64,000 nt of DNA from Stentor coeruleus (Eukaryota > Ciliophora > Heterotrichea > Heterotrichida > Stentoridae). Shown here one piece after another: positions 37,223 through 47,900 of the stretch (its first letter is position 1; every line of letters starts with the position of its first letter). The stretch is from contig MPUH01000177.1 of assembly GCA_001970955.1 (NCBI GenBank), positions 25,621-89,620 on the forward strand, written 5' to 3'. The notes beneath the pieces are model-generated. The model was not told where the DNA came from. It saw only the letters and a program-made list of their open reading frames with translations, and made no database searches. Both the position numbers and the translations under genes were made by a program.

Positions 37223-38014
37223 ATGGAACCAGATGTACTAAGCAACATACAAAAAGTCTTAGAGGAACTAGTCGAGGAAAAAATCCAAACCAAATCTCAA
37301 ATCGAAAAACTTAACAAAATCTACACATCCAGAGAAAATACCATAAATGAATTCATCAACATGTACCACGAAGCAAAAACCCTATCTCAAATTTCACAAG
37401 CCAAAAAAGACTTAGCCCAAGTACTTCTTTGCCCATCAAATACAGATAATCCATCATCCAAAAACGAAAACATAATCAATAAAACTCAAGAAAATGATGA
37501 TAAAATCAAAGCTTTTGAAAAAAAGAATGATAAAAATAAAGAACTTGAATCATACAAAAAGACTATAAAAAAGTTCAAAAAATCTATGGCAAAACTTGCT
37601 AAAGATATTCACCATGAACTTGATATTTTTTCTGTGTGTTTTGCCGCTGATGTTGAGTCTTTATATTTGAAGATGAGCCAATTAGAAGAGAAGCCAAAGG
37701 TAATAAAATCTAAAGTTTTAGTTTCTGATGTAATAGTTTCAGAAAATATCGAGGAAGAGGAGAAGGAAGATAATAAAATTGAAGAAAAAAAGGTTGAAGA
37801 AAAAAAGGTTGAAGAAAAAAATGATGAAATAATTGATAGCCTTGGAGTAAAGGAGAAGGAAGAAAAAAAGGTTGAAGAAAAAAATGATGAAATAATTGAT
37901 AGCTTTGGAGAAAAGGAGAAAACTGAAATCCTAGCTTCAAGTGGAGAGATAATCAACTTTAGTAGGATTTCTTTTGGAGGGATAAAGAAAAAGCCAAAAC
38001 CACACAAAAAGTAA
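37223..38014 (+). CDS. Charged coiled-coil protein with internal repeat
   Basis: A 263-residue protein. Residues 1-60 and 88-160 are coiled coil. After about 175 it becomes a Glu/Lys-rich low-complexity tail with a near-perfect duplication: KKVEEKNDEIIDS-L/F-G followed by KEKE-type residues occurs twice (about 37800-37910 in DNA). The C-terminus is basic (GGIKKKPKPHKK). No catalytic motif is seen. It runs convergently into the RAP-domain gene, with 158 bp between the stops. Function unknown; a structural or linker protein is likely. Confidence 0.7.
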   Translation: MEPDVLSNIQKVLEELVEEKIQTKSQIEKLNKIYTSRENTINEFINMYHEAKTLSQISQAKKDLAQVLLCPSNTDNPSSKNENIINKTQENDDKIKAFEKKNDKNKELESYKKTIKKFKKSMAKLAKDIHHELDIFSVCFAADVESLYLKMSQLEEKPKVIKSKVLVSDVIVSENIEEEEKEDNKIEEKKVEEKKVEEKNDEIIDSLGVKEKEEKKVEEKNDEIIDSFGEKEKTEILASSGEIINFSRISFGGIKKKPKPHKK

Positions 38015-38172
38015 ATTCATAATTCTAACTTTGCATAAATCATCAAAAAATCAATTTTTTATTTCTTTCTCAACACTTTTTTTTTAAAAAATATACACTC
38101 AATACAATAATTACTAGACAAGTCTCAGCAATATAATACTTTTCTAAATTATATATCTTTATTCCTATCTTT

Positions 38173-40065
38173 CTACTTGACCAAAGTCTCAAAATACTCC
38201 TTCCTCTTATCCTTTTCCCATTCCGCTGTGCCAATTACATTAACTTTTCCCAGCATAGCAATTTTCAGCATCCATATCCCACTAACCCCTCCATCTTTAA
38301 AACTTTCTCTATGCCTTATCAAAATCCCAGGAACTCTTCCAGGTACATTAACCACAATTTCTCCAACATAAAATTTCTTATCCATTTTCTCATATTTCTT
38401 TTCAGGTAAATAATACTGTAAAAACCTTTCCTGGCAAAATTCTTCAAATGCTTTTGTAAAATCTTCATCAGCTAATCTTTCTTTTCTATATAAAAATTAC
38501 TCTGTGAGAAATGTATTATAAACATGAACTTTATGCATACTATAATCATGTAAAAATTTTGGAATGATTAATTTTTCTATAGTCGGGAAATGTAATGATG
38601 AGAAAAATTTTACTTGTAACAAAAGGTCGTATTCAAAAGTTGAGATTTTTATATCTTTGCTATTAAGATGTGAAAGATGTTTGTTTAAAAGTTTGATAAG
38701 TAAGCCAAAAGATGAACCATCTAGAATTTTAACTGTGGAGTCAAGGGATATTTTTAGATAAGCCCAAGTGAGATTTAAGCAGTTTGTGAAATCAAAAAGC
38801 AAATGTTTAGTTTCTTTGTAGAGCATTGGGATTGTAAGGCTCATAAGTCGTTTGTCTTTTTTTTTCAGTTCAGGGAAAAGTGAGTATTTGATTTGCTGCA
38901 TTTCAAAATCATCATGTTCAGAACTTCCAATAAGCCCAACTGGAGATACAATTTCTATAAAATCCGAGCCTTGAATAGCTGAAGCTTGAGCTAAGATTCT
39001 AGGTTTTAAAGCTGAGGCTATAGCTTTAGCACAAGTCTCAGATTTCAAGTTCCCTTGGGCCAAATGTAACATTATCGGTATAAACTGTTCTTCTGAATAA
39101 TTTGGTAAATATTTTATAAACGGTATACCTAAAAGTTCATAGAAATGGACATTGTTTTCTCTTAAATAGCTTAAGGTCTTTAAGATATTTTCTAGATCTT
39201 TTTCAGATATATCTCTGATTTTCTTCATGATTTCATGTATTAGCAAAGTGCATGTGGCCCGAATATCAAAGATTTTGTCTGATAAACTAAAACAAATGTG
39301 CTTTAGAGTCATAGACAACTCAGATGCTGTAAGTAAATTGGATTTCATGATGATTTTCAATAGTAAGTTTTGGATAAAGTCCTTGCTCCCAGTTTTACAA
39401 AGAGCATAGCTTCTGAATATTTTGGCAAGTTCTTTTGGTTTATATATTTCTGAGTCTCTGATTATATAAGGTTCAAATATATAAAACAACTCTTTATTAA
39501 AAAGCTTCCTATATTTCTCTTACAAACGCGCGCAAGACACAATAATTTTATATGATTCATCAGCTGTTGGGTTATTAGTTTCTAATCTTTGGATGATTTT
39601 ATCTAAAATTCCCTTCACAAGTTTTTTAATCTCAGCTCCAGGCTTCATAGACGCAATACTCAAACATTGGGCAAGACCTTTTATATTAAGCTGGTCTAAT
39701 GGCCCTTGTAAAAACTCTAAAAATCCTTGCATTATTTGACTATCCACTTCTACTTCCACTGAATTATAAAAAGTCAAAAGCTCATGAAGGACTTCAAGAT
39801 ATATGTTTGGGTCTTTTTCATTGTTTAATAAATATAAAAAGTTTTTATATCTAGTGTCAGATAAGCTTTGTTTGAAATCTTCAGCATCTTTTAGTCTTTT
39901 TAAGTTTTGGATTAGAGGGATCGCATGTTCTTTTGTTGTGAAAACTTTACGTTGGAATTCTAGGTGGTCAAGAAGCTGTCTTGAGGTTTTAGCCTTAGAA
40001 AAAAGAAGGGATATTGAGTAAGGGTCGATAAAGCTACTGATTTTCCGGAACTGGTGGAGAATCAT
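38173..40065 (-). CDS. RAP-domain protein, probably mitochondrial RNA-binding
   Basis: Three minus-strand open frames join through two 15-nt introns (39509-39523 and 38486-38500) into one protein of about 620 residues. The body is an all-helical array of repeats (CLSIASMKPGAEIKKLVKG, LSYLRENNVHFYELLG, and similar), like FASTK/RAP proteins. The C-terminus has the RAP pattern, with a strand-rich segment (YVGEIVVNVPGRVPGILIRH) followed by MLKIAMLGKVNVIGTAEWEKDKRKEYFETL. RAP proteins act in organelle RNA processing and ribosome assembly and are expanded in alveolates. The N-terminus (MILHQFRKISSF) could be a presequence. The RAP end is divergent, so the assignment is good but not certain. Confidence 0.75.
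38486..38500 (-). other. 15-nt intron
   Basis: On the minus strand GTAATTTTTATATAG, A at position 10. It joins the helical body to the C-terminal RAP-like domain. Confidence 0.85.
39509..39523 (-). other. 15-nt intron
   Basis: On the minus strand GTAAGAGAAATATAG, A at position 10. It joins the first 181 codons to the central open frame. Confidence 0.88.
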
Positions 40066-41055
40066 TAGCGAAATCTTTAATAAATAAATTCAAAAGGGTT
40101 TTTTGTGTTGGATGATGAGGTGATTTGGAAATAAAAGGAAGATGAGCGATTTGGATATGGTTTTAGGGGTGATTAGGTTTTTTTGTGTTGATGGAATTAA
40201 AGGAATAAGTTTATTGTATTTAGAATTTTATATGTTTTTTGTGATGCTATTGTGGGTATTTGTTTAAAATAATAAGTAATGCTAGTTATGATGACATTTA
40301 CTTTTTTGTGAAAGAAGTTTTATAGTATAAAAGGTTAAAAGTAGTTAGTTAAGAGAATATAATTATCTGTGAAAATAATAAATAGCATATTGGTAAAGTT
40401 TAAAGTAACTTTATGGTATGATTGTTAATAACTAATGCTGTGCATTTTGTGATTTTTGTGTTATTAATATAGTATTGTTCTAGTTTTTGTCATGAAATCT
40501 GTTGTTATTATTAAACATAATAGTTTTAGGATTTACTTTTTATATTTCTAACAGCATAGCTAAGTTTCAAACTTTTTCTACTTCTAAAAAGCCAATTTAA
40601 TCTTATATAATTGAATTACTCTTATATAATGCTCTAAAATCTCTCTAATAGCAACCTAAATCCTTTTCTTGCTACTAACCCAAAGCATATCATCTAAAAT
40701 ACCCTTCTATTAAACTCTCCCAAAGCTAAAATTTTTATTTTTTCTTCAAATGCTAAACTTTTTCTACCTCCTCATCCCATAATTCCTAAGAACTATCAAA
40801 ATCCTTAATAAAATTTACTAATCATCTCAACTTCCTTCAAACTTTTCCAAATTCCCATCATATCAACATCTACTCATTACCATTTAAAATCTATCTTAAT
40901 CAACAAATTTCCTTTCTATAATTCTACCTATCAATCCCATATACAACACAAATAAAAACTCTTTATTCCCATATCCAAATTTTACCTATAAAAAAATATG
41001 TTTTTTAAACCCAAAAACTAATTTTATCCTAATTCCCTTTTATCCATTATTAAAA
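40066..41055. promoter_or_regulatory. Divergent intergenic region with a strand-composition switch
   Basis: The left part (40066-40500) is G- and T-rich with few C; the right part (40560-41050) is C- and A/T-rich with very few G. The switch point lies midway between the two divergent starts. No discrete element is recognised. Confidence 0.5.
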
Positions 41056-42546
41056 ATGGGAAGTATTTGTAGCCGCGAACCTACCACTTATACAAGTACA
41101 CCAAAACTAAAATCTCAGAACTATTTAATAACAAAAGAAGAAGAACTTGCTTTCAGTCCAGGAATTTTTGTCAGAGAAAATGGTGCATGTTTCAATTCAG
41201 TATACGATGTTGATGATAAAAGCCTTGGTTCAGGAAGAAATGGTGAAGTGAAGAAATGTAAGCATATAGCCACAAATGATGTTAGAGTGGTTAAGATTAT
41301 AAGAAAGGCGGATTTACCTCAAAAAATGATAGAAACAAGGGCGGTGTTTAAGGAAGTGGAAATCCTTAAGACGGTAGACCACCCGAATATGCCACGAATT
41401 TATGAGTTCTTTGAGGATGAGATAAATTTTTATATAGTGCTTGAGCTGTGTACAGGTGGGGATTTATTTGATAAAATCCTTGAGTTTAATATTTTCACTG
41501 AAAGCCAAGCTGCAGAAATCATGTTCCAAATCCTCTCAGGACTAACCTACCTTCACAGCAAAAGTATAGTCCACCGAGACATAAAACCTGAAAATATCCT
41601 TTTATCCAACAAAAATACTCTGTCTCTAAAAATCATCGACTATGACACCGCAACATTTTTTGGTTCAGGATTCCATCGAGAAATGTTTGGAACTCCACTT
41701 TATATGGCTCCTGAAATAGTCAAAGGTCGATATACAGAAAAGTGTGACTTATGGAGCTGTGGGATGATAATGCTTATCTTATTAATCGGAAGACCTCCTT
41801 ATGACGGCACAGATGAAGAAATTTTACAAATCCTCAAAAATGTGAATATTGACATAGAAAACCTTTGCCCAGGGGTATCAGAAGAAGCTAAAAGCCTATT
41901 AAAAAGTCTTCTTGAAGCTGATCCAGATAAAAGAATCAGTGCTAAAGAAGCTTGTTTACACCCTTGGATAAAATCTTATACTCAGAGTGTCTCACAAAAA
42001 GATATATCTAAAGTACTCCTCCGAATGAAAAGCTTTAAAAGAACAAGTAAGCTCCGAGAAGCAATCCACACATTTATCATATCAAAAATCATGGATCCAA
42101 ATATTTATAGCAAAGAACAAAAAGTGTTTAATTTCCTAGATGTCAATCGTGATGGGACTATATCAAGTAAAGAACTTGCTGAACTCCTTAAAAAAGAACT
42201 TCCAGCTGAAGAGGTTGACTTGTTTACTGATACAATAATGCAACATGTGGATTCTGATAAAAGTGGTCAGATTGATTATACTGAGTTTTTAAAAGCTACG
42301 ATTAATTATAAAAAAGTATGTACCAAAGAGAATCTACTTAGGGCATTTAAGTTTTTTGATGAAGATGGTAATGGGACTATTGAGTATTCAGAGCTTAGTA
42401 GTGCTCTTACTGATGGTGCAATGATAACTCAAGAACTTATTCAGGAACTTATGAGCCAAGTTGATACAAATCAAGATGGGAAAATTGACTTAGACGAATT
42501 TGAGAGTCTGCTTTTTGATGCTCTCAACGTAAAAAAAGGAAGTTAA
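41056..42546 (+). CDS. Calcium-dependent protein kinase (CDPK) with DYD in place of DFG
   Basis: A 496-residue CDPK. MGSICS at the start fits myristoylation plus palmitoylation. The kinase domain runs from about 52 to 308: GSGRNGEV (Gly loop), VVKIIRK (ATP-binding Lys), HRDIKPENILL (catalytic loop), APEIVKGRYTEKCDLWSCG. An autoinhibitory junction (about 310-350) is followed by four canonical EF hands: DVNRDGTISSKE, DSDKSGQIDYTE, DEDGNGTIEYSE and DTNQDGKIDLDE. The Mg-binding DFG motif is DYD (IIDYDTA), so the metal-binding Asp stays but Phe and Gly are replaced. Activity is probable, given the other intact residues. CDPKs couple calcium to motility and secretion in alveolates. Confidence 0.95.
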   Translation: MGSICSREPTTYTSTPKLKSQNYLITKEEELAFSPGIFVRENGACFNSVYDVDDKSLGSGRNGEVKKCKHIATNDVRVVKIIRKADLPQKMIETRAVFKEVEILKTVDHPNMPRIYEFFEDEINFYIVLELCTGGDLFDKILEFNIFTESQAAEIMFQILSGLTYLHSKSIVHRDIKPENILLSNKNTLSLKIIDYDTATFFGSGFHREMFGTPLYMAPEIVKGRYTEKCDLWSCGMIMLILLIGRPPYDGTDEEILQILKNVNIDIENLCPGVSEEAKSLLKSLLEADPDKRISAKEACLHPWIKSYTQSVSQKDISKVLLRMKSFKRTSKLREAIHTFIISKIMDPNIYSKEQKVFNFLDVNRDGTISSKELAELLKKELPAEEVDLFTDTIMQHVDSDKSGQIDYTEFLKATINYKKVCTKENLLRAFKFFDEDGNGTIEYSELSSALTDGAMITQELIQELMSQVDTNQDGKIDLDEFESLLFDALNVKKGS

Positions 42547-42640
42547 TAGTTAATGAACTTGAAAATATAATAAAAAATTTCTTTATAAAATACATACAAA
42601 TATAATAAATCATAGTCTTTTTAGAATATCTGATATAAAA

Positions 42641-43135
42641 ATGACTGAAAAAAGTTTGATTGATTTTCTATCTGAAGAAAGTGATAAGATGGGTTATGAT
42701 TTGTTTGAAGATAAAGCGGCTTATGATACAGAAATTTGTGGGTGGAAAGAAATCCATAATAATATAGCTTTACATCAAATTCAACCTGAACCTGTGAGTT
42801 TTCGTATCAGGACCATTGAAAATCGTGGGCATCTAATTCGGAGTACATCAAATCAAAGCCATTTAAGCACATTAAGCTCAAGTACCGGAAGCAGAAATGT
42901 ATCACCTGGTAGTGAGGGTTATCAGAGCTCAAAAAAAAATATAGAAGGAGATAGGGTTAAGAAAAAAAAGCCTTCGTTTATATTATGCCAACAACCTGAA
43001 GAAATACAAATTGTTGCCCCTATACCACTTCCGACTAATGCTATTAAAATTCATAAACCCCCAAGGCCAAGTAAGCAAAGAAAACCTATAAAAGTTTTTA
43101 AGCTCCCTAAAGTTGATCAGAACAATGATGAATAG
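42641..43135 (+). CDS. Small disordered protein of unknown function
   Basis: A 164-residue protein. The N-terminal 60 residues are acidic and contain Trp/Tyr (DKMGYDLFEDKAAYDTE, CGWKEIHNN). The middle is Ser/Asn-rich (STSNQSHLSTLSSSTGSRN), and the tail is basic and Pro-rich (KPPRPSKQRKPIKVFKLP). It is probably largely unfolded and possibly phosphorylated. It lies 94 bp after the CDPK stop on the same strand; a functional link is possible but not shown. No family is recognised. Confidence 0.65.
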   Translation: MTEKSLIDFLSEESDKMGYDLFEDKAAYDTEICGWKEIHNNIALHQIQPEPVSFRIRTIENRGHLIRSTSNQSHLSTLSSSTGSRNVSPGSEGYQSSKKNIEGDRVKKKKPSFILCQQPEEIQIVAPIPLPTNAIKIHKPPRPSKQRKPIKVFKLPKVDQNNDE

Positions 43136-44327
43136 ATTTATAGATATGAATAATTGTGAAATTTAAAGGTAGATATTCATAAGATTTTGATGGAAGAATG
43201 TGTGGATTAGAGATGAAGTAGTTTTAAGTTGAGGGTCTTTGGCTTATTTTGTATTGTATGACGGGTAAAAAGATTTTAATTTGGATTGAGGAATTACTAA
43301 AGGTAGATTGGATGAGTTTTTGTAATTTGATGCTTGGAAAAGAGAGTGATTGATATGTTGGGCGGTAATTGCAAATTGATAGCATTTTGATTTTTCTCTT
43401 ATTTTACTATAAATTAAACCTTCTTTAATCCTCAATTGTTTATAAGCATATACTATCACATTCTATTTAGCGGATATCAGAATGGATTTTTAAAATAATC
43501 ATATCATTATATAAAAAATTCATATGTACATATCAATACCATTCAAATCCTATTTCATAACTATCTCTTAAAATCATAACAATTATCCATAAATCAAAAA
43601 AACTTAAAAATTTACTTATAACATATTCACATAATCCAACAAGGACCAGGACTACAACGGCGACTAGATTTCTGGGCTTAATCACAAAAAATATCAAAAA
43701 AAATTGTAGGCTCCATCTGTAAGCTTATAATATAATTCAATACATAATCAAAAAAAATTCTATTCCGGGAGTTATTTTAGCAATATGATTTTTGCATGAT
43801 AATTTATGACTTTCAATATATTTTTCTAAGATCAAAAAAAAAAGCTTTATGGAGAATAAAAAATACACTTTAAGTTTTTTAAATCTTTTTATATATAATC
43901 ACATATTTAAGTAATTAAATTTTCGCTAAAGTGCATTCTTCTTTAAATGTTTCTCCATTATTTACAGCTTCTAAATTCTTAGATATTATATATATTATCT
44001 AATATAAAATTTATAATTAAATTTCACTCACTTAATTTAACTTAAAATAATCAAAGATTTTTCTTAATGATTTAATTATATTTTATCATTTCATAGAAAA
44101 TATATATCAATGCAAGCCAAATCAATTTTTTATTTTCTCCAATTAATCTCTTTTTCAATATAATCAATTACTAATTTATATAAAATCTATAAATAACATA
44201 TATAATTCCTGTAAACAAATAGTCAATTTTACTATAATAAATAGAAAGGATAATAAAGAACTTTTTATGGTAAAAGAAATGTATTAAGTAATCATCGATG
44301 CTATAATATAAGTCAATACAAATAAAA
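43136..44327. other. Gene-poor spacer
   Basis: AT-rich. Apart from the possible Rab relic at 43620-43840, nothing recognisable. Confidence 0.45.
43620..43840 (-). pseudogene. Possible Rab-type GTPase C-terminal relic
   Basis: A minus-strand frame broken by stops reads DLRKI, then NNSRNRIFFDYVLNYIISLQ and finally SSRRCSPGPCWIM. The order suggests the G4-to-C-terminal part of a Rab-like GTPase with a prenylation tail. The P-loop half is not found. The identification is tentative. Confidence 0.25.
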
Positions 44328-44630
44328 ATGCATTTTCATCATTATATTAAATTTATAAGGAACTACCAAAAGAATTATTGTAAAATACTATTGCTTTCAT
44401 GTAAGAAGAGAATAAGGCTTTATTGGAGTCTATTAAAAAGCAGTTATAATCACTTAATTTATGATTTTGCGTATTATAAAAAATGCAATTCAATAATAGA
44501 CTATTTTAGTGGCTATACAAAATCTTGGATTATAAGCTGTATTATGATCCAATATAACTATTCTCTATTATTTAATAAATCTTTATTATCTTATCATCTT
44601 AAATGCTATGGTTTTTTATCTAAAATATAA
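44328..44630 (+). CDS. Doubtful 100-codon ORF
   Basis: An ATG-initiated open frame rich in Tyr, Lys, Ile, Ser and Cys, with no motif. It lies 55 bp upstream of the first MGC-family gene on the same strand. The length is unusual for this AT content, but the composition is that of random AT-rich DNA. It is kept as a low-confidence call. Confidence 0.2.
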   Translation: MHFHHYIKFIRNYQKNYCKILLLSCKKRIRLYWSLLKSSYNHLIYDFAYYKKCNSIIDYFSGYTKSWIISCIMIQYNYSLLFNKSLLSYHLKCYGFLSKI

Positions 44631-44685
44631 CTGAATATTACAAAATGGTATTTCATATATCAGCTTTAAATGGATATATATAATA

Positions 44686-44910
44686 ATGGGCTGTGTAGCA
44701 ATTAAACCTTGTAGGAAAGTTAGATTTCATGTTCCTATAAATAAAACAAGAGAAGTTCTTTGCAAGAGTATGAAAGAAAATAAAGACATGATTGCAATCA
44801 AAGCTGATTGGGAAATCATAAACTATATAAAAGCAATAAATGCTCCAATATTGGCACTTCAAGCGAATACCTTATACATTAAGAGAAAACTAATTCTAGT
44901 TAATCAGTGA
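44686..44910 (+). CDS. MGC-family small lipidated protein 1
   Basis: A 74-residue protein starting MGCVAIKPC: Gly2 with Cys3 and Cys9 fits N-myristoylation plus palmitoylation. The middle is basic. The C-terminal 25 residues carry the motif shared by four genes in this cluster: IKAINAPILALQANTLYIKR (pattern A-P-I-L-x-[IL]-x-x-N-x-L-[YF]-x-x-R). It is preceded by a predicted helix (ADWEIINYIK). The stop is TGA. There is no enzyme motif, and it is far shorter than any known MGC-type kinase or GTPase. A peripheral membrane adaptor peptide is my inference; the family is not known to me. Confidence 0.72.
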   Translation: MGCVAIKPCRKVRFHVPINKTREVLCKSMKENKDMIAIKADWEIINYIKAINAPILALQANTLYIKRKLILVNQ

Positions 44911-47900
44911 ATAATATCTAATCTAGTTTAAGAAGTAAATAACACTTATTTAGAATTGAGTTGTTCATGAGTTTCCAAAGAAGGCATAAAAAAGCCTGAA
45001 TTTTCTTCAGATAAGTGAGTTGGTTCATAAAATTTTAACCTTGAAGTCCAATCTTAGAAAAAAAATTGGGTCGGCTAAAAATTAGATTGATAATATCATA
45101 TTGTATCTTTTGCCTGGATTTGTTGGCAGGAAAATTTTTTTGCAAGAATTTGGTTTTTTCCTATTCCAAGCGCTGAAAAGCTTGTTGTTAGTTTATCATG
45201 CATAGATATTTAGTTTTTGTATATTCAAAGAAAGTCTAGATAATTAAAAACTCGAATTTATAAACAAAATAGCAATACCTTTCAAGGCCCTTCAGGATAA
45301 GAAACTTAAATTACTAACGAGGTTTTATGAAAATCTAAGCCTAGCACTAGAAAAATTAAATGCTAAAAAGGCTTTAATACAAAAAAAAATTGTATCAACT
45401 TAAAACCCTGAAGATTTTTGCATTTTAAAAATAATCAGAATCAATCAAAATTTTTTTCACTCGTAAACGCTTTAAAAAATAGCTTTTTTAAAGAGAAATG
45501 ATTTTAAGATACCGAAAGAGCAGAATTTTGCTATATAATAAAGACTGAAACACTAAATATCAGAAGACTTCAAAACTTTTGCTAAAAGAATGGTTTCCAT
45601 TTTTAGAAGAGAATTCGAATAGAATGTAAAATTCCTTCTATGCATGCAGTTGAAATCAAATGATTTTCTTAGATATTAATATAAGATCACTTATTGTTTT
45701 ATATTCTAAATCTTAAAAATTATATAAAATGTTTTTACATATTTTTTGTGCTAAAATATAATAGTGTTTTTAGTCTTAGCAATAGTGAATATTTTGCTTT
45801 GATTTCCTTTGCTACATATGAAATCTTCATATAAGATTAACACCTTTTCAATCTCTGGATTCACTAATCAAAAATGTAGCACATAAACACCGTCTATACC
45901 AATTTCATCAAAGCAAGGCTTTGAAGTTTTATCAAAGAATTAATATTAAAAACCCTTCAAAGTACATTCAAAAATCACTCTCTTCATAAAAGATATCATA
46001 AAATTTCCCTAATATTCGCCTAACTAATTATTTGTACTATAATTATTTGTACTATAATAATTTCCCAAGTCAGTTTTTTCAGTTTCATTTACTCCAGTAT
46101 AGCTTTTACTAGCTTTTCTGAGTCTTTAGCATGCAAAAACTCTTCTTGTTTGTCATCATTGACATATATTAAAACCCATACTTAAATACCAAAAATTATA
46201 ATTATGGCAAAGAAAAAGCTCATCCAGTAATATACTCTTATTTTTACCTTTGCCTTTTTTGAATATAACTAGCCTATAAGCTAAATTTCTAAATAGATAA
46301 GACTATTTTAGAGATATGCTTACTAACTTTTGTTTAATAAGTTAAGAATGATGGTGCAGATGGAATTGTAAATTGAATACAGAAGGTGAAGCAAGACCAT
46401 ATAAAAATAATTGGAAAATAGGAAATGGAGGGGTTAAAAGAAAAAACTATGCAGACTAAAGTGATTAAAACATCATAAACTGTGTATGTTGGTAAAAATT
46501 TATGATAAAAGCTTTTGATTAGATTGACGATAATAATAATTTTAGTTTGATTTTATAAAATTATACTCAAAAGTATTTTGGAAATAGTTTTAGCTATTCT
46601 GCTGGAACAGGAGATATTAATATACAGGTAAAGACAATTTAAATAAAACACTAAATGATAAATCAAAAAAATAAGTTATGGGAACATGAGTTTTTCACTA
46701 TTTTGATACAAAACCTTAGGTTTTTGTCTTTTCCCAGTCTAAGCTAGTAGCGATAAAAATGCATATTAGTTAAAATATTCAAAACAAAAACCCAAAGATG
46801 GAGAGCCTGTAGAATTTACTATGCAGGCTTGATATTATAATAAAGTTTACTTCCTAAATGAGACAAATTAGCTATTGTCCCCATTATCATTGTAAGATTA
46901 TTATCTATAAACTAATTAATCATATAATAAACATTTAAGATTTTATTCTTAGTCTAAATAAAGTGACGTTGAAGTTGAAGTTGTTCATGAGAACTCTAAA
47001 GTAAAAAATTTCTTAACTAATAACAAAGATGCTGAAATATTTAACCTTTGATCCTATTGAAAATAGTATCTGATAATATATGTAAATTATACTTGAAATA
47101 AGTAGGCTAACTAAAAAAGTATATATTGAAGTTCTTATGATTAAAGTTAATTAAGTTTTCACACCTTGAAGCTAGGTTTTTAAAGGCGATATGCTATCAT
47201 AAAAATAGTTGTAAATGATATCAGAAGGATAAAATGAGAATAATCAAGTGCAGATAATTTTTTTCTAGTAGTGAGATAGCTTTTATTAACTTTATATATT
47301 ATCTGTTAAACATTTTGATACTTGGTCGCAAGTATAAAAGATTTTTGTCTGAAATTTTCCCTTTATATGCTACTTAATAAGGAGGAAGTATATGGATGAA
47401 CAATTGAAGCACGATAACCAAACTAAAATATTTTTAGTATTTTTTGTTTACATATAAATAAAATTTCCAAAATTATCTTTGATTATTTATGCAAAAATAT
47501 TATAACCTTCAAGAGGATTACTTGTTTTTGATATCAAAAGTATAATTTATGATTTCATAGATTGAATAATCAAATAAAAATGATTTCCTAGAATAAGACA
47601 TAAAATCCTAGATAATATTTTCTAAACAGTAATCTTTAATACTTGCTAAATCAAGAAAAAAATATTTTACTTTTATCTTTATCATAGTGTTTATATTTTT
47701 TCATCATATAATACATATTTTTAGTAGTAAATATTAACTCATATTTTCATCCCGAAATTATATTTTATCATCACATAATTAACACCAGCAGTAATACAGA
47801 TTAAAAATGTACTTAGCTTAATCATCCTAACTGAAAATCATAAAAAAGTTTGATTATCGTCAAAAAATCTCTTTCTGATATTTTTTTAGGAAGATCAGAT

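Noticed and set aside
37609-38007. 132-codon minus-strand ORF rich in Ser/Phe
   Set aside because: It is antisense to the Glu/Lys-rich tail of the plus-strand coiled-coil gene; such codons give Ser/Phe on the other strand.
41246-41260. GTGAAGAAATGTAAG as a 15-nt intron inside the CDPK
   Set aside because: It has GT/AG ends and the right length, but it encodes the conserved VKKCK of the Gly-loop strand and position 10 is T, not A.
43244-43459. 71-codon minus-strand ORF
   Set aside because: No ATG, no motif; random in AT-rich DNA.
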